A DNA stretch of 64,000 bases from Gaoshiqia hydrogeniformans (GTDB taxonomy: Bacteria > Bacteroidota > Bacteroidia > Bacteroidales > Prolixibacteraceae), in NCBI RefSeq assembly GCF_049347105.1, contig NZ_CP186334.1:2294001-2358000 (forward strand). Reading direction: 5' to 3'. Made by a program: the position numbers and the translations under genes. The notes below the pieces were generated by a model that saw nothing but the letters and a program-made list of their open reading frames with translations, was not told the origin of the DNA and did not search any database. Each line of letters begins with the position of its first letter. The first letter of the stretch is position 1. Positions 51,721 to 62,200 of the stretch are shown piece by piece.

Positions 51721-54700
51721 TTAAAATTTAACATTTAATCCAACAGAAACAGTTTTGTTTAGTGGGTATAAGTAACCGTATGTGTCATTCGGGTGTTCAG
51801 GATCAACGAATTTAACCTTAGTGATCGTGAACAGGTTATAGGTATTTACATAAAAACGCAGATTTTTTATCCCGCTTTTCATAATCCATTGAGAGGGGAG
51901 AGTATACCCAAGTTCAACACTCTTCAATCGCAAATATGCGCCATTTTCAACATTGAAACTTGAGTTTACATCAGGTAAACTTCCGGTGTAGGCGAAATGC
52001 CCCGGGATCCATTGTGTTGCCGGGTCGTAAGGATCTGCTTTCGGATCGGCAGGGTGCCATCTGTCCATAAACTGTTCCATGGCCCCGGAGTTTCCGCTAC
52101 CCCACATTGGTTCGCGAAGCTGCTCGCCGTAAACCAATGAACTCATGGCAGAACCTTGCAGCAGGAAATTCAGGTCAAAGCCTTTATATGACGCGTCGAA
52201 GATCATGCTGAAGTTCATCCAGGGATACTGGTTGTAGCGAATTGGGTGAACGTCGTTACCGTTGATTTCACCATCGCCATTCCAGTCTTCATATTTATAA
52301 TCACCGGGAAGGGTTCCACGGCCAATGTAAGTCGGATTTGACCAGATTTCTTCCCATGACTGGTATTGTCCATTGCCCTGGAGTCCTGAATGAACACCTT
52401 GTAGACGATCATTTTGGTTGTTTTTCCAGTTGTTCCACGAGCTGCCGATGGCTCCGCGTTCGACATACAAACGTTTGACACGGGCTAATGACACCATGCC
52501 TTTCATGTTGTAGCGGAAATCCTTGATTCGGTTTCTATGCGAAACTTCCAGTTCAAAACCATAGGTGCGGTCGCCGTTCAGGTTCTCCTGGGGCAGGCCT
52601 GCGCCCACTACGGTAGGAATACCTCCGCTTCGTGTGGCCAACAGGCCTTCACGTTTTCTGCTGAAATAATCGAAGGAGATTCCTAAAAGACCATCCCATC
52701 CTTCAAAATCGGTACCCAGGTCAAATGTTTTTGCCGTGTACCAGGTGATAAACGGATTGGGAATTCCCTTGTTATCAGCACTTGCATTGAAGCTTCCGTT
52801 GAACACATAACCGCCGGTGAAGTTTCTTCTGTCGGTAGATGACGGGTAATTATAACCCGAAATAAACTGATAACTCGAAGCGCCGTCGTCTCCGGTTTTA
52901 CCGTACGAAGAACGAACTTTCAACTGACTGATAAATGATAAAGCAGAGGCATTTTTGAAGAATCCTTCTTCCGAGATTCGCCAGCCGACAGAAGCAGCCG
53001 GGAAAAAACCCCATTGAGAACCTTCAGCAAATTTAGATGATCCGTCGTAGCGGAACAGAACTTCAGCCAGGTACTTGTCGCTGAATGAATAATTGAGTCT
53101 GCCCGCTAATGCCAGGTTGGCATTTTCATAAAGGGCATCAGCACCCGAGTTCATTGTTGCCAGTTGCCCTTCGGCCACACCTGCAAAAATGTAGGGTAAA
53201 GGCAAAACCAGGTCTCTTTGGGCAAAAAAGTTATCACTGGTTCTTTTTTGTGCCTCCCAGATTAAAACACTACCAACCTTATGCCGGTTAAATGTGCCGT
53301 CGTAGTTTAATGAGGCTTGTGATAAAAGTTGTGTTTTGAAATAGGATTCTCTCCTAATTCTGTTCGGCGATTGACGGGTATACTTGGAATAAGTGTCTGA
53401 GGCCTCATCGTACCGGTACTGAACATATTCTTTCTGGAAAAGATTGGAACTTGATACGAAATAATCATAGCTGAACAGGCCTTTTACATAAAGACCTTTT
53501 ATACCCGGGATGTCATATTTCAGGCTTGCTGCTGATTGAATCCACTTTTTATTGTATTCTTTGTACCCGACGATATCTTTATCCATAAAGGAAATCGGGT
53601 TATCGCCTTCAATTAAACCATGATAAGGTTTGGTCGGATCGTTATTTGCATAGGCGGGGATGTGAGCGCCTTGTCTCCAGAAACCGCGGATGATCCACCA
53701 TGAATCCTGGTAGGGACGATCTTGTTCATCCATCACCAGGTTCAGATTCAGATCGAAAGTAAGACGATCGGTAATTTTGGTGGTGATGTTTGAGCGGACG
53801 TTATATTTTGTGTAGTTCAAGTCGCTTGACTTAAAAAAACCTTCCTGGTACTGATATCCGAGACCGGCATAATAAGTCGTTTTATCGTTACCGCCCGTGG
53901 CATTCAGATTGTGCATGGTTTGAGGTGCATAATCGGCAAAAACCAAGGGATACCAATCGACGCTTTGTTTTACACCCGTCCGGTAATCTTCAAATTGCTG
54001 ATCATTGAAGATCGGAGAACCGCCGTTGATATTGTGCATCGCCTGCTCGTTCCGAAGCGTCATATATTCCATGGCATCCACTGTTGCCGGTAAACCGGAA
54101 GGAATCTGCCAGGTGAATGAACCGGAATAGTTCAGTTCTACCCGATTGTTGGTGCCTTTTTTTGTTGTCACCAATACTACTCCGTTTGCAGCGCGAACAC
54201 CATAAATGGCAGCTGAGGCATCTTTCAGCACCGACATGTTGTCAATATCATTTGGGTCGAGACGCTGAAAATCATCATTCGTCCGGGGAATTCCGTCGAT
54301 GATAATAAGAGGCGACCCCATGGCCCGAATGTCGAAATTATTATTGAAAGAACCCGGTTCTGCTGTTTTTTGGGTGACCCGAACCCCCGAGATCTTTCCG
54401 GTAAGCATGTTCTGGGCGTTTTCATTTTTTGTGGAAACAATATCTTCACCTTTAACAGCCGAAACCGCGCCGGTTAATGTTGCTTTCTTTTGAACGCCAT
54501 ATCCTACTGCAACCACTTCTTCAATGCCAATGGTTTCTTCCTGCATAACTACATTGATCCTGGTTTCGCCGGCTAATTTGATTTCCTGCGTTTTCATCCC
54601 GATAAAGGTGAAAACCAGGGTGGAGCCCAAAGGAACATTCGTTAGCGAATAACTTCCGTCGGCACCGGTAATTGATCCCTGGCCGGTTCCTTTTATGATA

Positions 54701-55158
54701 ATGGTCACTCCGGGGAGTTGGATTCCCTGACTGTCTGTAACCTTTCCTGAAATGGTTCTTTCCTGTTGAGTATTTATTTTATTGGCATCGGCTGTTCTGC
54801 TGGTCAATAAAATTTGCCGGTTATTAATTGAAAATGAAATATCTGTATCCTTAAATACTTTTTGAAGAATTTCATAAACACTTTCATTTTCAACCTTAAC
54901 GTCAATTTTCCGATCGACATTAATTAAATTCCGGTTATAGAGAAAGAAGAATTCCGTACTGTTTTCGATCTTGTCTATAACCTCTTCAACCCGGGCGTTT
55001 TTCATATCCAGCGTCAACTTAGTTTGTTGAGAGAAGGAGTTCACGGCAAAAGCTTGCGATAAAGAAACGAGAACGATAAAGATGGTAAAGCGCATCATTT
55101 TGATCATTTTTAACAGGCCAATGTCATGCATTAACCTTCGGTTCTGCTTTTTTTTCAT
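51721..55158 (-). CDS. SusC/RagA TonB-dependent outer-membrane transporter, PUL3
   Basis: This 1145-residue transporter has a signal peptide within MMRFTIFIVLVSLSQAFAVN. An STN domain (TKLTLDMKNARVEEVIDKIE onward, about 48-120) is followed by a carboxypeptidase-like sandwich (ISGKVTDSQGIQLPGVTIII), a plug (EEVVAVGYGVQKKATLTGAV) and a barrel ending in the Phe of VGLNVKF. The STN domain links it to the FecR at 55283. With the SusD at 49645 it should import the oligosaccharides produced by the GH92, GH43 and associated enzymes downstream. Confidence 0.95.
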   Translation of the reverse strand: MKKKQNRRLMHDIGLLKMIKMMRFTIFIVLVSLSQAFAVNSFSQQTKLTLDMKNARVEEVIDKIENSTEFFFLYNRNLINVDRKIDVKVENESVYEILQKVFKDTDISFSINNRQILLTSRTADANKINTQQERTISGKVTDSQGIQLPGVTIIIKGTGQGSITGADGSYSLTNVPLGSTLVFTFIGMKTQEIKLAGETRINVVMQEETIGIEEVVAVGYGVQKKATLTGAVSAVKGEDIVSTKNENAQNMLTGKISGVRVTQKTAEPGSFNNNFDIRAMGSPLIIIDGIPRTNDDFQRLDPNDIDNMSVLKDASAAIYGVRAANGVVLVTTKKGTNNRVELNYSGSFTWQIPSGLPATVDAMEYMTLRNEQAMHNINGGSPIFNDQQFEDYRTGVKQSVDWYPLVFADYAPQTMHNLNATGGNDKTTYYAGLGYQYQEGFFKSSDLNYTKYNVRSNITTKITDRLTFDLNLNLVMDEQDRPYQDSWWIIRGFWRQGAHIPAYANNDPTKPYHGLIEGDNPISFMDKDIVGYKEYNKKWIQSAASLKYDIPGIKGLYVKGLFSYDYFVSSSNLFQKEYVQYRYDEASDTYSKYTRQSPNRIRRESYFKTQLLSQASLNYDGTFNRHKVGSVLIWEAQKRTSDNFFAQRDLVLPLPYIFAGVAEGQLATMNSGADALYENANLALAGRLNYSFSDKYLAEVLFRYDGSSKFAEGSQWGFFPAASVGWRISEEGFFKNASALSFISQLKVRSSYGKTGDDGASSYQFISGYNYPSSTDRRNFTGGYVFNGSFNASADNKGIPNPFITWYTAKTFDLGTDFEGWDGLLGISFDYFSRKREGLLATRSGGIPTVVGAGLPQENLNGDRTYGFELEVSHRNRIKDFRYNMKGMVSLARVKRLYVERGAIGSSWNNWKNNQNDRLQGVHSGLQGNGQYQSWEEIWSNPTYIGRGTLPGDYKYEDWNGDGEINGNDVHPIRYNQYPWMNFSMIFDASYKGFDLNFLLQGSAMSSLVYGEQLREPMWGSGNSGAMEQFMDRWHPADPKADPYDPATQWIPGHFAYTGSLPDVNSSFNVENGAYLRLKSVELGYTLPSQWIMKSGIKNLRFYVNTYNLFTITKVKFVDPEHPNDTYGYLYPLNKTVSVGLNVKF

Positions 55159-55170
55159 AAATTTGTTCTT

Positions 55171-55243
55171 AGTGGATTTACAACTTCGTAAGTTAATTCT
55201 ACTTCATGACAGGGTGGTAGTGCCAATACCTCCCTGTTTTTTT
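55171..55243 (+). ncRNA. Predicted cis-antisense RNA over susC leader, PUL3
   Basis: This is the clearest of the four copies. The plus-strand box TAAATTTG (55158-55165) is an exact TAnnTTTG match covering the complement of the susC start codon. A hairpin follows, with arms 55209-55219 and 55227-55237, one U-U mismatch five pairs from the loop, and 7-base loop GTGCCAA. It is directly followed by seven T (55237-55243). This is a textbook intrinsic terminator on the strand opposite to the operon, and no plus-strand gene here needs one. The predicted RNA of about 73 nt would pair with the entire susC leader, as DonS-type antisense RNAs do. Confidence 0.65.
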
Positions 55244-55282
55244 ACAGTTTTTTCATAGATTAATTTTATTATTTAATGAATA

Positions 55283-56311
55283 TTAATTTTTTAACCACAT
55301 TTCAATTTTTCGTTCAGTAAAGCTGTTATCTTCATTTTTCTTTCTTTCATGGATCCGGTAACTTATCGGAGCAACAGTCGATAACATTTTGCATATTTCT
55401 TCCAGGTTTTCATCCATAAATGTTGCTCTAAATAAAGATGACTGAAGCGAATCGCCATGTAAAATGATTTCAGTATGATACCTGCGTTCCAATCTCCGGG
55501 CAATTTCAGACATGGGTTCGTTCTTAAAGATCATCAATCCATCTTTCCAACAGGTGTATGACTTTGCATCAATCCGGGTCTTAACCATTTCTTTCGTCGA
55601 TTTATTGAAAATCAAATGTTCATCGGGCGTCAGTTCGCTTTTAAACTCGTCGTGTTTCCCGGATACCCGAACTTTACCTTTTTCTAGAATTACTTCGGCA
55701 AGCTCTTCGTTTTCATAGGCAACAACATTAAACTGCGTACCTAAAACGCTGACATCAAAATACGGTGTAACTACGTGAAAAACTTTTGACTCGAGGTGAA
55801 CAACATCAAACCAGGCTTCACCTGATATTTCAACATGACGGTTAGTTGTAAAATTGACAGGATACTTAACTGAAGATCCGCTGTTCAGCCATCCGATTGT
55901 TCCGTCGGGTAATTGAAATTTTGTTCGTGTTCCCACGGGGGAGTGAATTTCTGCCCAGGAATCCATCCCGCTCATTTTGTTTAACGAAAGATAGCCCATG
56001 ACAGCAATTGTGATGAGTGCGGGAATAATCAGAACGACTGCAATTTTAGAGAACAAGCGGTAATAGAGCTGGCGGGCAGAACCCGAAACTGATCTGCCCA
56101 GGTTAATTCGGTGGTGGAGCTGGTCGAGCATTCGGGTCAATTGTTCCTGGTTATGATTTGTGTCCCTCGTTTTGTTCCATTCGTCTTCCATGTACATCTG
56201 CAACTCAGCATTGTATTCTTCTTTGTTAAAATGAGAAGAAACTAATAAATAATCATTGAATGAAAATTTACCGGAGATAAATCGGTTTAATTTTTTCTTG
56301 TTCGTATCCAT
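55283..56311 (-). CDS. FecR-family anti-sigma factor of PUL3
   Basis: This 342-residue anti-sigma factor has a cytoplasmic part of about 88 residues and a membrane span near IAVVLIIPALITIAVMGYLS. The FecR domain follows (TKFQLPDGTIGWLNSGSSVK, GEAWFDVVHL, VLGTQFNVVAYENEE), then the C-terminal STN-like module starting FKNEPMSEIARRLERRYHTE. It pairs with the sigma at 56420, 108 bases upstream. That gap holds a 9-bp hairpin (56337-56345 with 56361-56369) of unknown significance. Confidence 0.92.
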   Translation of the reverse strand: MDTNKKKLNRFISGKFSFNDYLLVSSHFNKEEYNAELQMYMEDEWNKTRDTNHNQEQLTRMLDQLHHRINLGRSVSGSARQLYYRLFSKIAVVLIIPALITIAVMGYLSLNKMSGMDSWAEIHSPVGTRTKFQLPDGTIGWLNSGSSVKYPVNFTTNRHVEISGEAWFDVVHLESKVFHVVTPYFDVSVLGTQFNVVAYENEELAEVILEKGKVRVSGKHDEFKSELTPDEHLIFNKSTKEMVKTRIDAKSYTCWKDGLMIFKNEPMSEIARRLERRYHTEIILHGDSLQSSLFRATFMDENLEEICKMLSTVAPISYRIHERKKNEDNSFTERKIEMWLKN

Positions 56312-56419
56312 AGTTACTGTCTATGTCTTTTCGAAGTCATTTTCCACTATTCAAAATCAGGGAAAATGATAAAAAAATGCAATAAAGAATCAATGTTGTT
56401 GATTATCTGTGCATTGTAA

Positions 56420-57076
56420 TTATCGGGCAGAGATAAAAAATGCGTAAAAGAGCAGACCCGCCAGTTTTTCGTTTTGAAGTTCGCGAAGGATTTGTTTTTG
56501 CGCAGCAGCAAGTTGGTTTTCTACCGTATTGGGCGAGATTCCGAGTTGTTCTGCGATTTGCTTGACCGGTAATCCTTCGTATTTTCTTTTTAAAAAGATT
56601 TCTTTGCGTTTTTCCGGCAAATGATTGATAATTGTTTCCACTTTTTCGAGCAAAAATCTGTAATCGATCGTCTGATCCAGGTTATTCTCCTGTTTCAGGA
56701 AAGCATACAGCAGATCATCTTTAAATGCATTGTCCCTCGATTTTCGGATAAAATGCTTTCGGATCAGATTATAAGCAATTGTGAAAACATAGGAATTGAA
56801 TGAACTGTCCGGTTTTAATCCTTCTTTATGATCCCAAATATACAGGAATACTTCCTGAACCACTTCTTCAGACTCTTCGACCGACTTTAAGTATTTGAGC
56901 GAAAAGTGATACAACCGCCGGGCATATTTATTAAATAAGGCGTCAAAGGCAGCAGCGTTGCCATCTTTGAGATGCTTTACGTTCAGGTAATCAATATGTT
57001 TGGAGATAGAAGTCAAAGTTTTCAAGTATAAATTAACCGCCGTAAAATTAATAAAAACAGCATATGATCGGGACAA
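56420..57076 (-). CDS. ECF RNA polymerase sigma factor of PUL3
   Basis: This 218-residue ECF sigma-70 factor has region 2 AFDALFNKYARRLYHFSLKY and SEEVVQEVFLYIWDHKEG. Region 4 reads INHLPEKRKEIFLKRKYEGL and VKQIAEQLGISPNTVENQL. It ends with a hydrophobic tail, KLAGLLFYAFFIS, like the PUL1 sigma and unlike the PUL2 and PUL4 sigmas. The first 30 or so residues are atypical, so the true start may be a downstream TTG or similar codon. It diverges from the PUL4 sigma across 302 bases. Confidence 0.9.
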   Translation of the reverse strand: MSRSYAVFINFTAVNLYLKTLTSISKHIDYLNVKHLKDGNAAAFDALFNKYARRLYHFSLKYLKSVEESEEVVQEVFLYIWDHKEGLKPDSSFNSYVFTIAYNLIRKHFIRKSRDNAFKDDLLYAFLKQENNLDQTIDYRFLLEKVETIINHLPEKRKEIFLKRKYEGLPVKQIAEQLGISPNTVENQLAAAQKQILRELQNEKLAGLLFYAFFISAR

Positions 57077-57378
57077 TATCCATCAGGTCGGAAAATTTAC
57101 AAACTTTGGAATAGACAGTGCCTTTATAATCAGTGTTCCTACGGTATTGTTTTAATCTGTCGGTATGGATGTCGCAATGGTGAAGTTTAACGGATGAAAA
57201 CTGTTTATATTTTAATTGCTGTTCCGTCTTTCAGATGTATGCAAATCTCTTTTTTTATTATACTTTTACGTATGATGCATTTGGAGAAATAATGTATAGT
57301 TGTTGATCGTCAGCCGTATGCCGTCATTATATCTTTTCAGTAACTGATTTTTGAAAACTTCTTTTTGAATCTATCCGG
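57077..57378. promoter_or_regulatory. Divergent regulatory gap between PUL3 and PUL4 sigma genes
   Basis: This 302-base AT-rich region holds no gene. It must carry promoters for both sigma genes, which lie back to back. TATCTTTT near 57331 is a partial -7 box for PUL4. TAAATTTTC on the minus strand near 57093-57101 is a partial box for PUL3. Neither match is complete. Confidence 0.4.
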
Positions 57379-58005
57379 ATGGAACAATCATCGGAACATA
57401 CCAATGACAAAGCTGTATGGCAAGCGATAAAAGCGGGGGATCAACCTGGCTTTAACCGGATTTTCAAAAAATATTATTCTGAATTATATTATTACGGGAT
57501 TAAAATATTCCCTGATCCTGATTTTATAAAAGAAAGCATACAAGAGGTTTTTGTACGTATATGGGAAACCCGACAAAGTTTGGCAGATGTTGAGAATGTA
57601 AAGGCATACTTGATTGTGTCAGTGAGAAGGATGATTTTTATCAGAAAGAAAAATGCTGAATTCAAACAAATTGTTGAGCTTGGTAAATTTGAGAATTCTA
57701 CCTTCTTTTTTGATGTCAATGAGTTTGAAAAGCATGAAGATATTTCGGATGAAGTCCGGCGGGTTTTATTGCATGCCATCAATTCTTTAACCGTGAAACA
57801 GCGTGAGTTGATCATGTTGTTTTTTTACCATGAGCTACCTTATTCCGAAATTGCACAGATCATGGGGATTAGCGTACAGGCTGTACGTAACCTGATGTGC
57901 CGCACCTTGATTCATCTCAGAAAATCAATTGGTGAAAAGTCTTTAAAACTAATAAACAACCTTTTCTTTACGCTTTTTTCTTCAATCTCCGCAAAAAAAA
58001 TGTGA
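57379..58005 (+). CDS. ECF RNA polymerase sigma factor of PUL4
   Basis: This 208-residue ECF sigma-70 factor has region 2 GFNRIFKKYYSELYYYGIKI and ESIQEVFVRIWETRQSL. Region 4 reads INSLTVKQRELIMLFFYHEL and YSEIAQIMGISVQAVRNLM. Its sequence and layout match the PUL2 sigma more than those of PUL1 and PUL3. The start ATG is at 57379. It is followed 64 bases later by its FecR gene. Confidence 0.9.
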   Translation: MEQSSEHTNDKAVWQAIKAGDQPGFNRIFKKYYSELYYYGIKIFPDPDFIKESIQEVFVRIWETRQSLADVENVKAYLIVSVRRMIFIRKKNAEFKQIVELGKFENSTFFFDVNEFEKHEDISDEVRRVLLHAINSLTVKQRELIMLFFYHELPYSEIAQIMGISVQAVRNLMCRTLIHLRKSIGEKSLKLINNLFFTLFSSISAKKM

Positions 58006-58069
58006 AAATTTGATTATGCTTTTTTAATCTTTCTCTCTATAGTGCAAAGTCGTTTTTTTTGATTTGTCT

Positions 58070-59149
58070 ATGAAAGAAACGGAAGATATATCAATTCTTT
58101 TAACTGATAAGGATTTTCAAAAGATCCTTTCGAACTGGAAGGGATACAGCGAGAGGGAAAAAGCGGATATTTTCGGAACATATAAGCTTACAGCCGCAGA
58201 TGTTGAGATTTTACGACAACTCTGGTTGGGATTGGATTTTTGCTGGTTCGAACATTCCCGTCCCATGATCGAGAGTGCGCTAAATGAGACCTTATGGAAG
58301 CTGGCAGAAAGAAAGATGGATTCAGGTGAAAAAGGTTTAGTCAGTAAGTTATATGGATATTTCGCACGGGTTGCCGCCATATTGCTTGTTCCGATTCTTT
58401 TGTATACGGCGTACTTGTATTTCTCTAAACCTAACCCGACAAATCTGCAGGTAACCAGTCGTCTGATAACGGTCGATTCCCAACAAGGAACAATTACCAC
58501 TTTGGTATTGCCCGATGGAAGTCGTGTTTGGTTAAATGCAGGAAGCTCGTTATCGTATCCGGATTATTTTGATGGTGGCATCAGAGTGGTTTCATTATCA
58601 GGCGAAGCTTATTTTGAGGTTGTGAAGGATGATAAAATGCCGATGGTCGTGTCAACAGGAAATCTGAATGTCAAAGTGTATGGTACCCGTTTTAACGTGA
58701 GTGCATTCTCATCCGAACAATCGGTAAAAGTAACATTGGTAGAGGGCTCTGTTTCTTTATCTTTCCCTTCAGGAAAACTTGATGGTAAAGATGAATTCTT
58801 TGTTGAAGCCGGTCAGACAGTTGCTTTTCGTGAAGATTCAGAACAATTAACAGTTCAAGAAGAAGACCCTTTTCTTCATACTGCATGGAAAGAAGGCATA
58901 CTGATCTTTAGGAATGAAACCTTTGAAACGGTATTAAGAAGATTATCGCGCAAGTTTAATGTAGATATTAAACTGATGGATAAGTCATTAGCGTATATAC
59001 CGATGGACGCAACCTTTAGGGATGAGAATATTAATGAGATCCTGCGATTATTATCATTTAGCACGCCATTTAAATATTATTACGGAACCAGGGAACAATT
59101 ACCTGACAAAACATTTGCAAAAAGTATCATCTATATTGAAAGAGAATAA
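58070..59149 (+). CDS. FecR-family anti-sigma factor of PUL4
   Basis: This 359-residue anti-sigma factor has a cytoplasmic segment of about 100 residues with the same opening pattern as the PUL2 FecR (LLTDKDFQKI). The membrane span is around VAAILLVPILLYTAYLYF. The FecR domain follows (TTLVLPDGSRVWLNAGSSLS, GEAYFEVVKD, VYGTRFNVSAFSSE), then a C-terminal STN-like module starting FRNETFETVLRRLSRKFNVD. The ATG at 58070 is preferred over a TTG two codons earlier. The susC start is 115 bases downstream, across a predicted antisense RNA. Confidence 0.92.
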   Translation: MKETEDISILLTDKDFQKILSNWKGYSEREKADIFGTYKLTAADVEILRQLWLGLDFCWFEHSRPMIESALNETLWKLAERKMDSGEKGLVSKLYGYFARVAAILLVPILLYTAYLYFSKPNPTNLQVTSRLITVDSQQGTITTLVLPDGSRVWLNAGSSLSYPDYFDGGIRVVSLSGEAYFEVVKDDKMPMVVSTGNLNVKVYGTRFNVSAFSSEQSVKVTLVEGSVSLSFPSGKLDGKDEFFVEAGQTVAFREDSEQLTVQEEDPFLHTAWKEGILIFRNETFETVLRRLSRKFNVDIKLMDKSLAYIPMDATFRDENINEILRLLSFSTPFKYYYGTREQLPDKTFAKSIIYIERE

Positions 59150-59173
59150 AAAATTTAAAAACAGATAGCCTAT

Positions 59174-59252
59174 GATAAAAACAAAAGCAAGGAGAAGTTG
59201 GCTCCTTCCCCTTGCTTCATCTAAATTAATCAATTTGCAACAACCAATTAAT
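59174..59252 (-). ncRNA. Predicted cis-antisense RNA over susC leader, PUL4
   Basis: The antisense box TACTTTTG (complement of 59258-59265) is an exact TAnnTTTG match covering the susC start codon. The terminator stem has arms 59185-59197 and 59205-59217 (13 positions), with minus-strand loop GAGCCAA and a U-rich tail (complement of 59172-59184). The single A-C mismatch of the sense strand becomes a G-U pair in the antisense RNA, five pairs from the loop. The predicted length is about 77-79 nt. The role in repressing susC is inferred from the DonS-type precedent. Confidence 0.6.
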
Positions 59253-59264
59253 TAGCACAAAAGT

Positions 59265-62200
59265 ATGAAAAAAAATGTAGTTTATCCTTCAGAAGGCGTT
59301 GTTATGCCTTTTCTGAAAAAAAACTTATTAAAGATGAAACTAACTTTACTATGCCTGTTGTTGAGTTTTGCGCAACTATTGGCGTCCAAAAGTTTCTCGC
59401 AATCAACCCGGCTAACACTCAATCTCGAAAATGTCAGGGTTGAAGAGGTTTTGTTAAAAATAGAAGAAAAGTGTAATCTCTATTTTATCTACAATCGTGA
59501 AGCTGTAGATGTAAACCGGAAGGTGAATGTTTCATATGCTGATCAGGAGATCAAAGAGGTACTTTCAAACCTCTTCAGTAAAACGGATGTTGAATATGAA
59601 ATCCGCGGATCTCATATAATCCTTAAGAGTAGTTTAATCCAATCAGTACAGCAATCAATCAGGCTGAGCGGTACCGTTACCGATGTATCGGGTTCACCGC
59701 TCCCCGGTGTTGCTGTTTCTGTTAAAGGCACCTCTCAGGGAACAATTACAAATGCAGACGGCAATTATGTATTGACGAATGTTTCAGCCAGCAGCATTTT
59801 GGTATTTTCTTTTGTAGGAATGAAAACGCAGGAGGTATCAGTTTCAGGAAGAACAGTTTTAAATGTGATCATGGAAGAAGAAACGATAGGCGTTCAGGAA
59901 GTCGTAGTTACTGCTTTAGGAATAGAAAGGAACAAACGAACGTTAAGTTATGCGACCCAACAGGTTGATATGACAAGCCTGACAACGGTTCGTGATCCCA
60001 GTTTAGGAGCCTCTCTTACCGGAAAGCTGGCGGGGGTAAATATTCTTACTTCATCAGGAACAACCGGGGTTGGAGGTGCATCCCGGATTATCATCCGGGG
60101 AGACAAATCAATCGTAGGAAATAATCAACCCTTGATTATTGTTGACGGGATCCCTTACAATAACTCGGGTGGGATAAATTTCAGCAGGAAATCATCTACC
60201 GATGGACTTTCTGATATTAACCCGGATGATGTTGAAAGTATCAACGTACTGAAAGGTCCGTCTGCGGCGGCACTTTACGGTTCAGCAGCAAATAACGGAG
60301 TTGTAATCGTTACAACAAAAAAAGGAAAATCAGGAATGCAGAAGGCTGAATTTAATTCAATCACTACGGTCGATTTACCCTACCTTTTCCCCGATTTTCA
60401 AAACAAATACGGGCAGGGTGCCGCTGGTCTTTTTATCCCTAACTCTGAGCAAAGTTGGGGTCCGGAGATGAGCGGTCAGCAAGTTACTGACTGGACAGGT
60501 AAAGAAACTTCTCTCCGTCCGCAATCCGATAATGTAAAAGATTTCTTCACCAACGGGTACAATTATACGAACACCTTATCATATTCATTCGGCACGGAGA
60601 AATCTACGGCATATTTCTCCTACAGTAATACCTCTGCAAGAAGCGTTATCCAAACAGACATATTACAAAAGCACAACTTCAATCTTCGTTTGGGCACCGA
60701 ATTATTGCCCAAACTAAAAATGGATTTCAAAGTAACGTATCTGAATCAGTTACTTGAGAACAGCCCGGAGAGAGGAGATAGTTATTTCAGCCCGATGCAC
60801 CAGCTTATACGGATGCCAAGAAGCCTTCGCACGGAAGACATGGAAGTTTTTGAATATTTCACTCCTGAAGGGGTCAGGAAACAGAATTTCTGGAATCCCG
60901 GCAGTACAAGTATGCAAAACCCTTACTGGGCCATGAACAGAAGTGTTGTACCAACACGGAAAAACAGGGTCGACGTGTTTTCAACCCTGCGGTACAACTT
61001 AACCGACTGGTTGTATGCGCAAATAAGAGGAGGGGCCGATTTGTTGTTTAACGATGGAGAAAACAAGGTTTACTGGGATTCGCCGTATATAAATTCCGGT
61101 TACGGAGATTATCAAACACAATTCAGCAAAAATCAAAATTTAACCGGCGATTTTCTCATTGGAATAAACCGATTGTTTTTTGAAGAGAAGTTGTCATTAA
61201 ATGTGACTTTAGGAGGGGAGGTTAAAGACTCAAAAACGAGATTCCAATCCTCAACTGCAAACGGACTCAGCACGGAGAATAAATTTTCGCTGTTTTACGC
61301 AAAAAACCCGGCTACCACAGACAGCGAGTCACGAATACAAACTCAATCGTTATATGGAATGGCCCAGATTGGCTACCGGGACTATCTTTTTCTTGATGTC
61401 ACTGCCCGGAACGACTGGAGTTCAACATTGCCTCCCCCTTATGATTATTTCTATCCTTCTTTTGGCTTAACAGGGGTCGTATCTGATATGATTCATCTTC
61501 CTGAACTGATCTCTTTTGCCAAAGTGAGGGGTTCTTATGCTGAAGTAGGCGCCGGAGCCAACTTTGCCAATATCTTCCAAACATTTGGCAGAACGGTTAA
61601 TGGTCCCGTTGGCTACATCTATCCTGATAAAACAAAAGCCCCCACCAATTTAAAACCCGAAAGATCCAAATCATGGGAAGCTGGTGCCGAGTTGAGGATG
61701 TTCGACAACAGGATCGGCATCGATTTTACCTGGTATAAATCAGTCACGCGAAACCAACTGATGAAAGTAGGGGTTCCGCCATCATCGGGGTATAATGAAG
61801 CGTGGATCAATGCCGGTCATATTGAGAATAAAGGGATAGAAATCGTTCTGTCTGCCACACCTGTTAAAAACAAACATTTCGCGTGGGAGACGAACTTAAA
61901 CTTTGCACAAAATAAAAACAAGGTTGTAGAACTGGCAAATGCAATGGAAAAATACCAAATCGCCAGCGCTGAATTATCAATCGGCGAAACCTGGGCGATT
62001 GTAGGCAAACCTTTTGGTGAGCTTTATACTAAAGGCTTTGTGAGAAATGACAATGGGGAAGTTATTGTTGATGCTACCGGGATGCCCAAAGTAATGACTT
62101 CGGCCGATTTATACCTGGGAAACTTTAACCACGATTGGACAAGCGGATTTTCTAATTCATTCAATTATAAAAGGTGGCAGCTCAATTTCTTCATTGACCT

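Noticed and set aside
56337..56369. Hairpin between sigma and FecR of PUL3 as a terminator
   Set aside because: It is a 9-bp AT-rich stem with a 15-base loop and no U-run on the transcribed strand; too weak to call.
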